Of a stretch of DNA of 64,000 nt, positions 8,895 to 17,131 are shown piece by piece (position 1 is the stretch's first letter; each line of letters starts with the position of its first letter). A program made the position numbers and the translations under genes. Source of the stretch: Litorilinea aerophila (GTDB lineage Bacteria > Chloroflexota > Anaerolineae > Caldilineales > Caldilineaceae); assembly GCF_006569185.2 (NCBI RefSeq), contig NZ_VIGC02000010.1, positions 124,001-188,000 on the forward strand, read 5' to 3'. The notes beneath the pieces are model-generated. The model worked only from the letters and a program-made list of their open reading frames with translations. It was not told the origin of the DNA and searched no databases.

Positions 8895-9905
8895 ATGAGA
8901 TACTCATGGTCTTTTGTACTTAGAAGGTTTGGGCAACTGCTTCTTGTGGTTTGGGCAGCGGCAACGTTAAATTTCTTCATTCCTAAGTTAACTCCCCGCA
9001 ATCCACTTCGTGAAAAATTGTTAGCGGAGGCAACCCGTAGTGGTTATATTGCACCTGGTTTTGAAGAGATGGTGCAAGCTTACGAGACTAAGTTTGGGTT
9101 AGATCGTCCATTATGGCAACAATATCTTACTTATTTAGGGGATGTTGTACGGGGTGACTTAGGCTATTCCATCGCCAATTACCCCAAAACTGTTTGGGAG
9201 CTTATTCTTGAAGGATTACCCTGGACAATAGGATTACTGTTAACTACTACTTTGCTAGCCTTTCTAATCGGCTCCTTGCTAGGAGCTTTAATGGCATGGC
9301 CCAAAGCATCCCATTGGTTTAGATATATTTTGCCCTCTTTACTGATCTTCGGAGCCATTCCGGCGTACGTTATTGCACTTACCTTGATTTACTTTGTTGC
9401 ATTTCGCTGGAAGCTAGTTCCACTGGGCGGAGGCTATAGTATTGGCTCGACCCCAAGTTTGACAATGTCATTCATTCTTGATGTTTTGCACCATTCAATT
9501 CTACCAGCACTGGCTTTAGTATTAGCTGGGGCAGGTGGATGGGCTATAGGTATGCGTGGGATGATGGTAACAGTCCAAGGAGAAGATTATATGACTTTTG
9601 CAGAAGCTAAAGGGTTAAAAGAGTGGCGATTGTTTTTGAAATATGGTGTGCGTAATGCTTTATTACCTCAAGTAACAAGTCTTGCACTTGCCCTTAGCTT
9701 TATCGTGTCCGGTTCCGTCCTGGTGGAGTTAGTGATGGGATATCCGGGTTTAGGGACGTTATTAGCCCGTTCTATTAACCAGCTCGATTACTTTATGATT
9801 TATGGCATAGTCTTTGTGATCGTGGTTGCTATTGCTGTGACGATGTTTATCATGGATATGATTTATCCTCTGTTAGATCCACGCATCTCATACGAGCGGC
9901 ATTGA
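8895..9905 (+). CDS. Peptide-type ABC transporter permease, DppB-like
   Basis: 336 residues, six predicted membrane helices. The N-terminus is the usual long FxxRR-led segment of DppB/OppB, and the cytoplasmic EAA loop reads EAKGLKEWRLFLKYGVRN near residues 235-255, which docks onto the ATPases. It works with the second permease and the two ATPases at 11035-13054. Codon use is AT-rich (many TTA Leu codons): the block 9001-9060 has 27 G/C of 60, against 43 of 60 at 12481-12540. No clear ribosome site precedes the ATG. Confidence 0.92.
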   Translation: MRYSWSFVLRRFGQLLLVVWAAATLNFFIPKLTPRNPLREKLLAEATRSGYIAPGFEEMVQAYETKFGLDRPLWQQYLTYLGDVVRGDLGYSIANYPKTVWELILEGLPWTIGLLLTTTLLAFLIGSLLGALMAWPKASHWFRYILPSLLIFGAIPAYVIALTLIYFVAFRWKLVPLGGGYSIGSTPSLTMSFILDVLHHSILPALALVLAGAGGWAIGMRGMMVTVQGEDYMTFAEAKGLKEWRLFLKYGVRNALLPQVTSLALALSFIVSGSVLVELVMGYPGLGTLLARSINQLDYFMIYGIVFVIVVAIAVTMFIMDMIYPLLDPRISYERH

Positions 9906-9932
9906 GTTAGTTGGAGCTCATGTCACTAACTC
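9904..9932 (+). other. Intercistronic hairpin at the permease stop codon
   Basis: GAGTTAGT (9904-9911) pairs perfectly with ACTAACTC (9925-9932). The first arm overlaps the TGA of the DppB-like gene. The remaining bases to 10123 are AT-rich and hold no gene that I can see. Confidence 0.5.
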
Positions 9933-10123
9933 GAACTTCCGTTTCTCCTGCATCAAGCCAGTATATCTCTATCTGTGTACTTTTTGTTTCCACATATAAA
10001 GCAACTTGCTCAGGCAGAGCGGTTGTTATCTCTGATGAAATCGAAAAAGTACAAAGATAGTGCTGTACATGGTTTCTACAAGTGATAGTTGTGTCATCGT
10101 ATTACTCTATATCGGATATCCAG

Positions 10124-11038
10124 ATGATAGGTATGAATCAGTTGCTCTCAATATTGCAATATTTGCGACGTAACAAATCACTTGCTCTTGGATTAGGCAT
10201 TTTGGTTTTCCTTACCTTATTTACAGTTGTGGGACTCCAGTTTATAGATCGGAAGGTAGATCCATATCCGCTAGCAGCGCCTGCAAGTATTCCTCCGACA
10301 TTATCTTACTGTCCTCGCACGGAACCTGATTGCCCGAACCCAAAAGCATACCCTTTCGGGACAGATGCGCAGGGAAGGGATCTGTTTGCCGTCGCAGTTA
10401 CGGGAACATGGATGACTCTTCAGATTGGCTTCCTCGCCGGTGGTATAGGCCTGGTGGTGGGAACTTTCCTGGGGTTCACCTCCGCTTTCTATGGTGGCCT
10501 TTATGACGCAGTCATTCGGCTATCTGTAGATGTGCTTTTAACAGTTCCAGGTCTTTTAGTGTTAGTAGTGATTGCCTCCTCATTGGGAGACAAAAATATC
10601 ACTGTCACAGGAATGGGATTGATCATTTCGCTACTTGCTTGGCGAGGACCTGCTCGGGTGATTCGTTCGCAAGTTTTAAGTATGCGTGAACGTTCTTACG
10701 TAATGATGGCTCGTTTGAACGGCATGTCCAATATGGCCATCATTTTTAAAGAGATGATGCCGAATCTTCTACCGTATCTCGGAGCCAGTTTAGTTAGCGC
10801 TGTAACTAGTGCCATTTTCGCCTCAATGGGGTTAGCTGCGTTGGGGCTAGGCCCTTTGCGCGAGCCCACATTGGGCGTGACCATTTACTGGGTGATTAAC
10901 CAGAGTGCATTTCTACGTGGGTTATGGTGGTGGGGTGCAGTTCCCATTACAATTGTTGCTTTAGTATTTGTAATGCTTTTTCTGATTTCAATCGGCCTGG
11001 ATGAGCTGGCCAATCCTCGAGTGCGGAGGGCCCGGTGA
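10124..11038 (+). CDS. Peptide-type ABC transporter permease, DppC-like
   Basis: About 304 residues. The start is uncertain: ATG at 10124 or 10133, or GTG at 10082, none with a strong ribosome site. A first membrane helix (LALGLGILVFLTLF) is followed by the usual extracytoplasmic segment containing FGTDAQGRDLFA, then the BPD transport domain with the EAA-type loop around MMARLNGMSNMAIIFKEMMP. It pairs with the DppB-like permease. The TGA overlaps the GTG start of the next ATPase by four bases, implying translational coupling. AT-rich codon use ends abruptly in the last 15 or so codons (about 10990). Confidence 0.9.
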   Translation: MIGMNQLLSILQYLRRNKSLALGLGILVFLTLFTVVGLQFIDRKVDPYPLAAPASIPPTLSYCPRTEPDCPNPKAYPFGTDAQGRDLFAVAVTGTWMTLQIGFLAGGIGLVVGTFLGFTSAFYGGLYDAVIRLSVDVLLTVPGLLVLVVIASSLGDKNITVTGMGLIISLLAWRGPARVIRSQVLSMRERSYVMMARLNGMSNMAIIFKEMMPNLLPYLGASLVSAVTSAIFASMGLAALGLGPLREPTLGVTIYWVINQSAFLRGLWWWGAVPITIVALVFVMLFLISIGLDELANPRVRRAR

Positions 11039-12048
11039 GCGAGAAACCCATCCTGCGAATTAAAGATCTGGACGTCCGCTACTACACCGACGCGGGGATC
11101 GTCCGGGCCAACAACCAGATCAACCTGGAACTCAAGCCCGGCGAGCGGGTGGGCCTGGTGGGCGAATCCGGCTCCGGTAAGTCGACCTTAGCCCTGGCCA
11201 TCCTGCGCATGATTAAACCGCCGGGCACCATCGCTGGCGGCGAGATCTGGCTGGACGACATCGAGTTGACCCGGCTCTCTGAAGAGCGTATGCGCCAGAT
11301 TCGGGGTAAGGATATCAGCATGGTTCCCCAGGGAGCCATGAACTCCCTGAACCCGGTCATGCGCATCAAAGACCAGATCATCGACACCATGATCGACCAC
11401 GACCTGGGCCTGAGCCGGGCCGAGATGGAAGAGCTGGCCATCGAGGCCCTGCGGGCTACCGAGCTGGATCCCAAAGTGGGCAACATGTATCCCCACGAGC
11501 TCAGCGGCGGCATGAAGCAGCGGGCCTGTATCGCCATCAGCGTGGCCATGAACCCCAAGGTGATCATTGCCGACGAGCCCACCAGCGCCCTGGATGTGAT
11601 TACCCAGCGCCAGGTGATGGAAACCCTGGGCCGGCTACAGGAACGGCTGGGCAGCGCCATCATCCTCATCGGCCACGATATGGGCCTCATGGCCCAATTT
11701 GTGGACCGGATTGCGGTGATGTATGCCGGCTGGATGATGGAGCTGGGCAAGATCGAGGATGTCTTCACCAACCCCCTCAATCCTTACACCCAGCTCCTGA
11801 TCAGCAGCCTGCCTCTCCTGGACCGCCGGGGCGAGTTCTCCGGCATCCCCGGCATTACCCCACCGCTGACCGACCTCCCGCCGGGCTGTGTCTTCAATGA
11901 CCGCTGTCCCCAGGCCATGGCCGTCTGCCGGACCGCCATGCCTCCCCTGCGGGAGCATGAGCCCGAGCACCTGGCGGCCTGTTACCTGTATGAGAATGGA
12001 ATCAAAGTGACCGAGGAACGTCATGACGAAGCTGTTAGAGCTCAATAA
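11035..12048 (+). CDS. Peptide-type ABC transporter ATPase, DppD-like
   Basis: 337 residues, GTG start overlapping the preceding stop. It has Walker A GESGSGKS, signature LSGGMKQR and Walker B VIIADEPTSALD, followed by the oligopeptide-transporter C-terminal region with the cysteine pattern GCVFNDRCPQAMAVC, which often ligates an Fe-S cluster in this subfamily. It hydrolyses ATP with the DppF-like partner to drive import. GC-rich codon use returns here and contrasts with the two permeases upstream. Its 3' end overlaps the next gene by 26 bases. Confidence 0.94.
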   Translation: MSEKPILRIKDLDVRYYTDAGIVRANNQINLELKPGERVGLVGESGSGKSTLALAILRMIKPPGTIAGGEIWLDDIELTRLSEERMRQIRGKDISMVPQGAMNSLNPVMRIKDQIIDTMIDHDLGLSRAEMEELAIEALRATELDPKVGNMYPHELSGGMKQRACIAISVAMNPKVIIADEPTSALDVITQRQVMETLGRLQERLGSAIILIGHDMGLMAQFVDRIAVMYAGWMMELGKIEDVFTNPLNPYTQLLISSLPLLDRRGEFSGIPGITPPLTDLPPGCVFNDRCPQAMAVCRTAMPPLREHEPEHLAACYLYENGIKVTEERHDEAVRAQ

Positions 12049-13054
12049 CGTCACCAAAGTCTTCAAGGGTGGCACAGTCGCCCTGGACGACATCTCGTTT
12101 TCGGTGGATGCCGCGTCCCCCAGCGTGATCGCTGTGGCCGGCGAAAGCGGCAGCGGTAAATCTACCCTGGGGCTGATTACCCTGGGCTTTCTGGAGCCCA
12201 CTAAGGGTACCGTCCTCTACAAAGGGCAGGATATTCACAAGCTGCGCGGGGAAGCCCAATTCGCCTTCCGTAAGGAAGTCCAGGCTATTTTCCAGGATCC
12301 CTTCGCTGTCTACAACCCCTTTTACAAGGTGGACCACCTCTTCTACGAGGCCATCAAGAATTTCAAGCTGGCCAATTCCAAGGATGAAGCCCAGCGCCTC
12401 ATTGTGGAGGCCCTGGAGAGCGTAGGCCTGCGGCCCGATGAGACATTGGGCCGTTTCCCCCACCAGCTCAGCGGCGGCCAGCGCCAGCGGCTGGTAGTAG
12501 CCCGGGCCCTGCTGCTTCAGCCCCAACTGCTGGTGGCCGATGAGCCGGTCTCCATGGTGGATGCCTCCCTGCGGGCCACCATTCTGAAGAGCCTGCGCAA
12601 GCTGAACGACGAATACAAGATCACCATCCTCTACATCACCCACGACCTGACCACCGCCTACCACGTCAGCGACTACATCATGATCCTGTACAAGGGCTCG
12701 GTGATGGAGGCCGGCGATGTGGAGTCGGTGATCCGGGACCCGAAACATCCCTACACCCAGCTGCTCATCGACTCCATCCCCTGGCCGGATCTCCAGCGGA
12801 CCTGGGGCCAGAAGGAGATCATCATTCCCGACGGCACGGAGGTTATCGGCAAGGGGTGTAAGTTTGCCAGCCGTTGCCCCCACGTGATGTCCATCTGCCG
12901 GGAGGCCCGGCCGCCCCTCTATTTTCCCAACGGCGAGAGCCGGGTGGCCGCCTGCTACCTGTACGAAGGCCAGCCCACCCTGTCCCGGGACGATGTGGGG
13001 GATCTCTTCGCCACGGTGGCCCACAAGCAGGCGGCGCCCGTCGCGGCGGACTGA
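12023..13054 (+). CDS. Peptide-type ABC transporter ATPase, DppF-like
   Basis: 343 residues. The ATG lies inside the end of the DppD-like gene with GAGGA five bases upstream. Walker A GESGSGKS, signature LSGGQRQR and Walker B LLVADEPVSMVD are all present, and the C-terminal region has the CKFASRCPHVMSIC cysteine pattern. It forms a heterodimeric ATPase with the preceding product. The spacing and overlap make the two ATPases a tight unit, and the decarboxylase/cyclase genes follow 103 bases later on the same strand, so the imported compound may be their substrate. Confidence 0.94.
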   Translation: MTKLLELNNVTKVFKGGTVALDDISFSVDAASPSVIAVAGESGSGKSTLGLITLGFLEPTKGTVLYKGQDIHKLRGEAQFAFRKEVQAIFQDPFAVYNPFYKVDHLFYEAIKNFKLANSKDEAQRLIVEALESVGLRPDETLGRFPHQLSGGQRQRLVVARALLLQPQLLVADEPVSMVDASLRATILKSLRKLNDEYKITILYITHDLTTAYHVSDYIMILYKGSVMEAGDVESVIRDPKHPYTQLLIDSIPWPDLQRTWGQKEIIIPDGTEVIGKGCKFASRCPHVMSICREARPPLYFPNGESRVAACYLYEGQPTLSRDDVGDLFATVAHKQAAPVAAD

Positions 13055-13157
13055 AGGTCCTTTCCCTCTACGTAGAGCGGATTGCCAGCCCGCCGAGCCT
13101 GGCAGGTTCAAACTGACATCGGTATGGATTGACACCAGGTAGAGTGACACCCGGCTG

Positions 13158-13673
13158 ATGACTGTTTCGCGCGAGAATTCCAAGCTGGTCTACCAGGGCA
13201 TCAAAGAGGCAGGGATCCGCTTCATCACCGCGCTGCCAGAGACCTGGCTGGTCTATCTGCTGCAGATGGCGGAGGACGACCCGGAGATGACCCTGATCGA
13301 GGTGGCCCGGGAGGAGGAGGCCGTGGGCATCGCCGCGGGGGCCTACTTCGCCGGTACCCCCAACCTGATGCTGCTGCAAAACCATGGCTTCTTCGGTGCC
13401 ATCAACGGCATCGTCTCCCTGGCCCTGCTCTACAGCGTGCCCCTCTGCATGTTGATTGCCCACCGGGGCCACATGGGCGAGCCCTACCCCTGGCACACCC
13501 GGGGCGGCATCCTCACGGAGCCCATCTTGCGCAGCATGGGGATCCCCTTCGACTACGCCCGCGACCCGCGACAGGTGGGCCGCCAGATCCGGGAAGCCCA
13601 CACCCTCTCCCTGAGCTCCCTGTCGCCGGTGGCGCTCCTGCTGACCCGGGACCTGATGGAGGGGAGCGTGTAG
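13158..13673 (+). CDS. Thiamine-diphosphate decarboxylase, alpha (PYR) subunit; sulfopyruvate-decarboxylase-like
   Basis: 171 residues corresponding to the N-terminal PYR domain of ThDP enzymes, as in ComD or the first half of phosphonopyruvate decarboxylase. The segment VAREEEAVGIAAGAYFAG contains the conserved glutamate that activates the cofactor, followed by LMLLQNHGFFGAINGI. It should dimerise with the PP-domain protein at 13774-14361 to decarboxylate a 2-oxo acid. The exact substrate (sulfopyruvate, phosphonopyruvate or another) cannot be decided. The stop TAG is the first triplet of repeat copy B, which separates the two subunit genes. Confidence 0.82.
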   Translation: MTVSRENSKLVYQGIKEAGIRFITALPETWLVYLLQMAEDDPEMTLIEVAREEEAVGIAAGAYFAGTPNLMLLQNHGFFGAINGIVSLALLYSVPLCMLIAHRGHMGEPYPWHTRGGILTEPILRSMGIPFDYARDPRQVGRQIREAHTLSLSSLSPVALLLTRDLMEGSV

Positions 13674-13757
13674 TAAATCCCGGCAGAAATTCGCCGATAG
13701 GTTCCACCAGAGGTTGTTGCCGCCGAATTTCTGCCGTGGTATTTACGCCAGACTGTA
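13671..13757 (+). repeat. Dispersed palindromic repeat, copy B
   Basis: The best-preserved copy. It starts with the TAG of the alpha-subunit gene followed at once by TAA. Arms CGGCAGAAATTCG (13681-13693) and CGAATTTCTGCCG (13724-13736) are perfect complements, extended by TAAAT/ATTTA outside. The loop includes CCACCAGAGG. It ends in GGTATTTACGCCAGACTGTA, immediately before the AGGAGG of the beta-subunit gene. On the reverse strand it matches copy C over nearly its full length. Confidence 0.88.
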
Positions 13758-13773
13758 GTAGGAGGAGCATGGC

Positions 13774-14361
13774 ATGAAACGGGCTGAATGCATCCAGGCG
13801 CTCTACCCGGAGCTGGAGCAGTGCCTGGTGGTGACCATCATGGGGGCCTGCGCCCAGGAACTCTATGACCTGGGACATCGGGAGAATTTCTTCTACCTTC
13901 AGCATGCCATGGGCCTGGCTTCGTCCATCGGCCTGGGGCTGGCCCTGAACCTGCCCGAGGAGAAGGTGGTGGTCCTGGACGGCGATGGCTCGGTGCTCAT
14001 GAACCTGGGCACCCTGACCACCCTGGCCCGCTACCGGCCCCGAAACCTGGTGCACATCATCTTCGACAACGGCAGCCTCCTCTCCACCGGCGGCTTCCCC
14101 TCCCACACGGCGGCCGGTCCCACGGACCTGGCGGCCATGGCCCGGGGAGCAGGCATTCCCCACGTGGCGGACGTGCGCACCCTCTACGACTTTGTGGCGG
14201 CCGCAGCCGATGCCTTCGAGCGCCAGGATCTGAGCGTGATCGTCGCCCGGGTGGAGGCTACCGGCCCTGACCACTACGGCATGGACCTGAAGCTGCCCGA
14301 GAATGCCTTCCGTTTTGAGCGTTACATCCGTTCCCGGCGTCGGCAGGCCATCTCGGCCTGA
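13774..14361 (+). CDS. Thiamine-diphosphate decarboxylase, beta (PP) subunit
   Basis: 195 residues forming the cofactor-binding half of a split ThDP enzyme. The canonical motif is visible as LDGDGSVLMNLG, running to IIFDNGSLLSTGG (GDG followed by the N that completes Mg-diphosphate binding) near residues 68-110. ATG at 13774 with AGGAGG seven bases upstream. It pairs with the PYR subunit upstream; in many organisms the two are fused in one chain. It lies between the peptide-type importer and a cyclase-family hydrolase, suggesting one catabolic unit. Confidence 0.85.
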   Translation: MKRAECIQALYPELEQCLVVTIMGACAQELYDLGHRENFFYLQHAMGLASSIGLGLALNLPEEKVVVLDGDGSVLMNLGTLTTLARYRPRNLVHIIFDNGSLLSTGGFPSHTAAGPTDLAAMARGAGIPHVADVRTLYDFVAAAADAFERQDLSVIVARVEATGPDHYGMDLKLPENAFRFERYIRSRRRQAISA

Positions 14362-14401
14362 GTCTGGTGCCGGCCCACTGAACCAAAGCCAGGAGCCAGC
14401 C

Positions 14402-15196
14402 ATGACCACACCTGCCACCCTCCTTGCCCAGCTCGTCGGCGCCCTCAACCAGGGCCAGATCCAGGTCGTCGATCTCACCCAACCCCTGGGCCCGGACACC
14501 CCCGTCATCGAGCTGCCGCCCATCTTCGCCCAGTCGCCCGGCCTGACGGTGGAGCGCATCTCCTACTACGACGACGCCGGGCCCATGTGGTACTGGAACA
14601 CCATCCGCCTGGGCGAACATACCGGCACCCATTTCGACGCCCCGGCCCACTGGATCACCGGCAGGGACCTGCCCGACAACACCACCGACACCATCCCGCC
14701 CCGGCGTTTCATCGGGCCCGCCTGCGTGGTGGATGTCAGCCGGGAGGTGGCCGAAGACGAGGACTTTGTGCTGACGCCCGACCACGTCCTGGCCTGGGAG
14801 CGGGACCATGGGGTCATCCCCGCCGGTGCCTGGTTCTTGATGCGCACCGACTGGAGCAAGCGCCGGGGACGGGAAGCCTTCCTCAACGTGCGGGAGGACG
14901 GCGCCCACTCGCCGGGCTTTACTCCCGAGTGCGTCCGCTTCCTGGCCCAGGAACGGGACGTGTTGGGCGTCGGGGTGGAGACGGTGGGGACCGACGCCGG
15001 CCAGGCGGCCAACTTCGATCCCCCCTTCCCGGCCCACAACATCATGCAGGGCGCCGGCAAGTTTGGCCTGGCCAGCCTCTGCAACCTGGACCAACTGCCG
15101 CCGGTGGGCGCGGTGGTCATCGCCGCGCCCCTCAAGCTGGTCAACGGCTCGGGCAGCCCCCTGCGGGTGTTGGCCCTGGTGCCGGGCCAGGCGTAG
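14402..15196 (+). CDS. Cyclase-family metal-dependent hydrolase (kynurenine-formamidase-like)
   Basis: 264 residues from the ATG at 14402 (GGAG upstream). An in-frame GTG/ATG extension to 14303 would overlap the previous gene without a ribosome site. It contains the family metal motif HTGTHFDAPAHW (about residues 76-87) and the usual opening VVDLTQPLGPDTP. Members hydrolyse amide or cyclic bonds using a zinc or manganese site. With the decarboxylase pair it probably processes the compound imported by the upstream transporter; the substrate is not identifiable here. Confidence 0.87.
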   Translation: MTTPATLLAQLVGALNQGQIQVVDLTQPLGPDTPVIELPPIFAQSPGLTVERISYYDDAGPMWYWNTIRLGEHTGTHFDAPAHWITGRDLPDNTTDTIPPRRFIGPACVVDVSREVAEDEDFVLTPDHVLAWERDHGVIPAGAWFLMRTDWSKRRGREAFLNVREDGAHSPGFTPECVRFLAQERDVLGVGVETVGTDAGQAANFDPPFPAHNIMQGAGKFGLASLCNLDQLPPVGAVVIAAPLKLVNGSGSPLRVLALVPGQA

Positions 15197-15259
15197 CCGC
15201 CCGTGCCGGCCCCACTGGCCGCACCATGGGCAAGTGGGGCGTGACATTTTTCTAACTAC

Positions 15260-15314
15260 AGAGCCCGCGGAGAACGCAGGGGGACTTCTTCCCCCGGCGC
15301 ACGCCGCGGGCTCT
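15260..15314. terminator. Bidirectional terminator between convergent operons
   Basis: AGAGCCCGCGG (15260-15270) pairs perfectly with CCGCGGGCTCT (15304-15314), and a second hairpin GGGGGA/TCCCCC lies inside. It separates the cyclase gene (plus) from the ABC exporter (minus, stop at 15320). Confidence 0.75.
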
Positions 15315-15319
15315 GGCCT

Positions 15320-17131
15320 TCACGATGCCTCCACCTCCTGCCACAGCCGCTGCATCTCCGGGCAGCGGGCCAGGAGCTGGTCCAGGGGGCCTGTGTCCAC
15401 CACGCGCCCTGCCGCCAACACCACCACCTGGTCGGCCCGACGCAGGGCCGCCCGACGGTTGGACACGGCCAGGAGGGCGCTCGGCCCCCGGACGCCATGG
15501 CGGCGGGCCAGCAGTCGCTCCCATAGTTGGGCCTCTGTCTCCATGTCCAGGCCCCTGGACAGGTCGTCCAGGATCAGCAGCTCCGGCGCCCGCACCAGCA
15601 GGCGGGCGGCCGCGGTGCGCTGGAGCTGCCCGCCGGACAGGCGTGTCCCCCGGGGACCCACCAACGTGTCCAGGCCGGCCTCCAGCCGCGGCATATCAAG
15701 CTCCAGCACCGCATCGTGAAGGGCCGTCGCCAGTTCGTCTGGTTCGGCCGGGAAACCCAGCAGGATGTTCTCCCGCAGGGTGGCGCTGAACAGGTGGGGT
15801 TCCTGGGGCACGTAGCCGCAGCGGGGCGGCGCCAGGAAGGTGGCCGGATCGGCTACCGGCTGGCCATTCCAGCGGATCGTCCCTGCCTGGCTCGGCAGGA
15901 ATCCCAGCAGTGCCTGTAGCAGGGTGCTCTTACCCGCCCCCACCTGACCGCAGATAACGGTGAAAGAGCCCCGCTGCAGACGCAGGTTCACCCCATCGAT
16001 GCCTTGACCGCCGGCCTGGCGGCGGCAGGTGAGGCCGATGACTTCCAGCTCCTCCAGTCGCGTCTCCAGGTCGTCCCCGACCTGTCCGGGCGCCTGGACT
16101 TCCTCCACACGCATCTCTGGCCAAAAGTCCACACCGGATGGGCGGCCCTCAGGCCTGGCCGCCACCAGGGGAACCTGGGGCGGCAGCAGCTCTTCCAGCC
16201 GTCGCTGGGAGACCTCCGCCTGTCTGGCGGCGGCCAGGAGACGCCCCAGCACACCCACCAGTTCGCCTGCGCCCGTGTTGTTCAAGGCGATGTAGCTGGC
16301 GAAGAGCGCAAAGTCGCCCACCGAAAAGCTGCCTGTGTGCATGCGATTCGCCGCGAAGAGCAGGACCATCCCCGTGGCCAGGGGAATGGCCGCCCGGTTG
16401 AGGGAGCGGGCCAGGGCATCCCAGGTGGCATCCTGGACCATGGCCCGGCGCCGCCCATGGCCTAGCCGGATGAAACGGGCCACGGCTGCCTCTTCGGCCG
16501 TGGCCACCTGCAGGGCCTGGACGCCGTTCAGGATTTCACCCAGCAGGCTGGAGACCGCGCCGGTGGCGGTGCGGGCTGTTGTGCGCACCGCCTGAAGCCG
16601 CGCGCCCAGCCGTCGCATGAGCCAGATGGACGCGACCATGGGCACCAGCGCCAGGAGCGTCAGGGGCACGTCGATGCTCAGCATCACGCCCAGGGTGAGG
16701 AGGGTGGCCGTCAGGTATCCCCCGCTGAACGGCACGATCCATGCTGGTTCGATGACGGCCTGGGTGTCCTCGTCCAGCCGGTTGAGCACTTCCCCCACGC
16801 TGAAGGGCACCTGGAGGGGGCGGGAGGCCATGATTGCCTGGAACACCCGGCGTTGGAGCAGGCTCTGCATCCGATAGTACTGATAGGCCGAACTGCCCGC
16901 GTAGCCCATCTCCACCAACTGCACGGCGATACGGTTGGCCAGAAAGAGGACCAGCAGCGTCTGGATGCTGAAGCGGGCCGGCGCGGCACCGGTCAGGGTA
17001 TCGAAGAAGGCGCGGCTGATGAGCCCGAAGAGCAGGGGCAACGAGGCGTAGAGGATGGACGACAGGAAGATGCCCAGGGCCAGCCACGGCGCCGCGCGCA
17101 GCAGATGCCACGTGAGTCTCGCCAGGCTCAT
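15320..17131 (-). CDS. ABC exporter half-transporter with degenerate ATP site
   Basis: 603 residues: a six-helix ABC transmembrane domain (about 15-300) and an ATPase domain. Walker A GQVGAGKS and signature LSGGQLQR are standard, but Walker B is ILDDLSRGLD with Asp instead of the catalytic Glu, and the switch histidine is replaced (LLAVSNRRAAL). This is how the degenerate subunit of heterodimeric exporters (BmrC/BmrD, TM287/288 type) looks. It overlaps the upstream partner gene by ATGA. It probably exports drugs, lipids or peptides. No dedicated precursor-processing domain is present. Confidence 0.92.
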   Translation of the reverse strand: MSLARLTWHLLRAAPWLALGIFLSSILYASLPLLFGLISRAFFDTLTGAAPARFSIQTLLVLFLANRIAVQLVEMGYAGSSAYQYYRMQSLLQRRVFQAIMASRPLQVPFSVGEVLNRLDEDTQAVIEPAWIVPFSGGYLTATLLTLGVMLSIDVPLTLLALVPMVASIWLMRRLGARLQAVRTTARTATGAVSSLLGEILNGVQALQVATAEEAAVARFIRLGHGRRRAMVQDATWDALARSLNRAAIPLATGMVLLFAANRMHTGSFSVGDFALFASYIALNNTGAGELVGVLGRLLAAARQAEVSQRRLEELLPPQVPLVAARPEGRPSGVDFWPEMRVEEVQAPGQVGDDLETRLEELEVIGLTCRRQAGGQGIDGVNLRLQRGSFTVICGQVGAGKSTLLQALLGFLPSQAGTIRWNGQPVADPATFLAPPRCGYVPQEPHLFSATLRENILLGFPAEPDELATALHDAVLELDMPRLEAGLDTLVGPRGTRLSGGQLQRTAAARLLVRAPELLILDDLSRGLDMETEAQLWERLLARRHGVRGPSALLAVSNRRAALRRADQVVVLAAGRVVDTGPLDQLLARCPEMQRLWQEVEAS

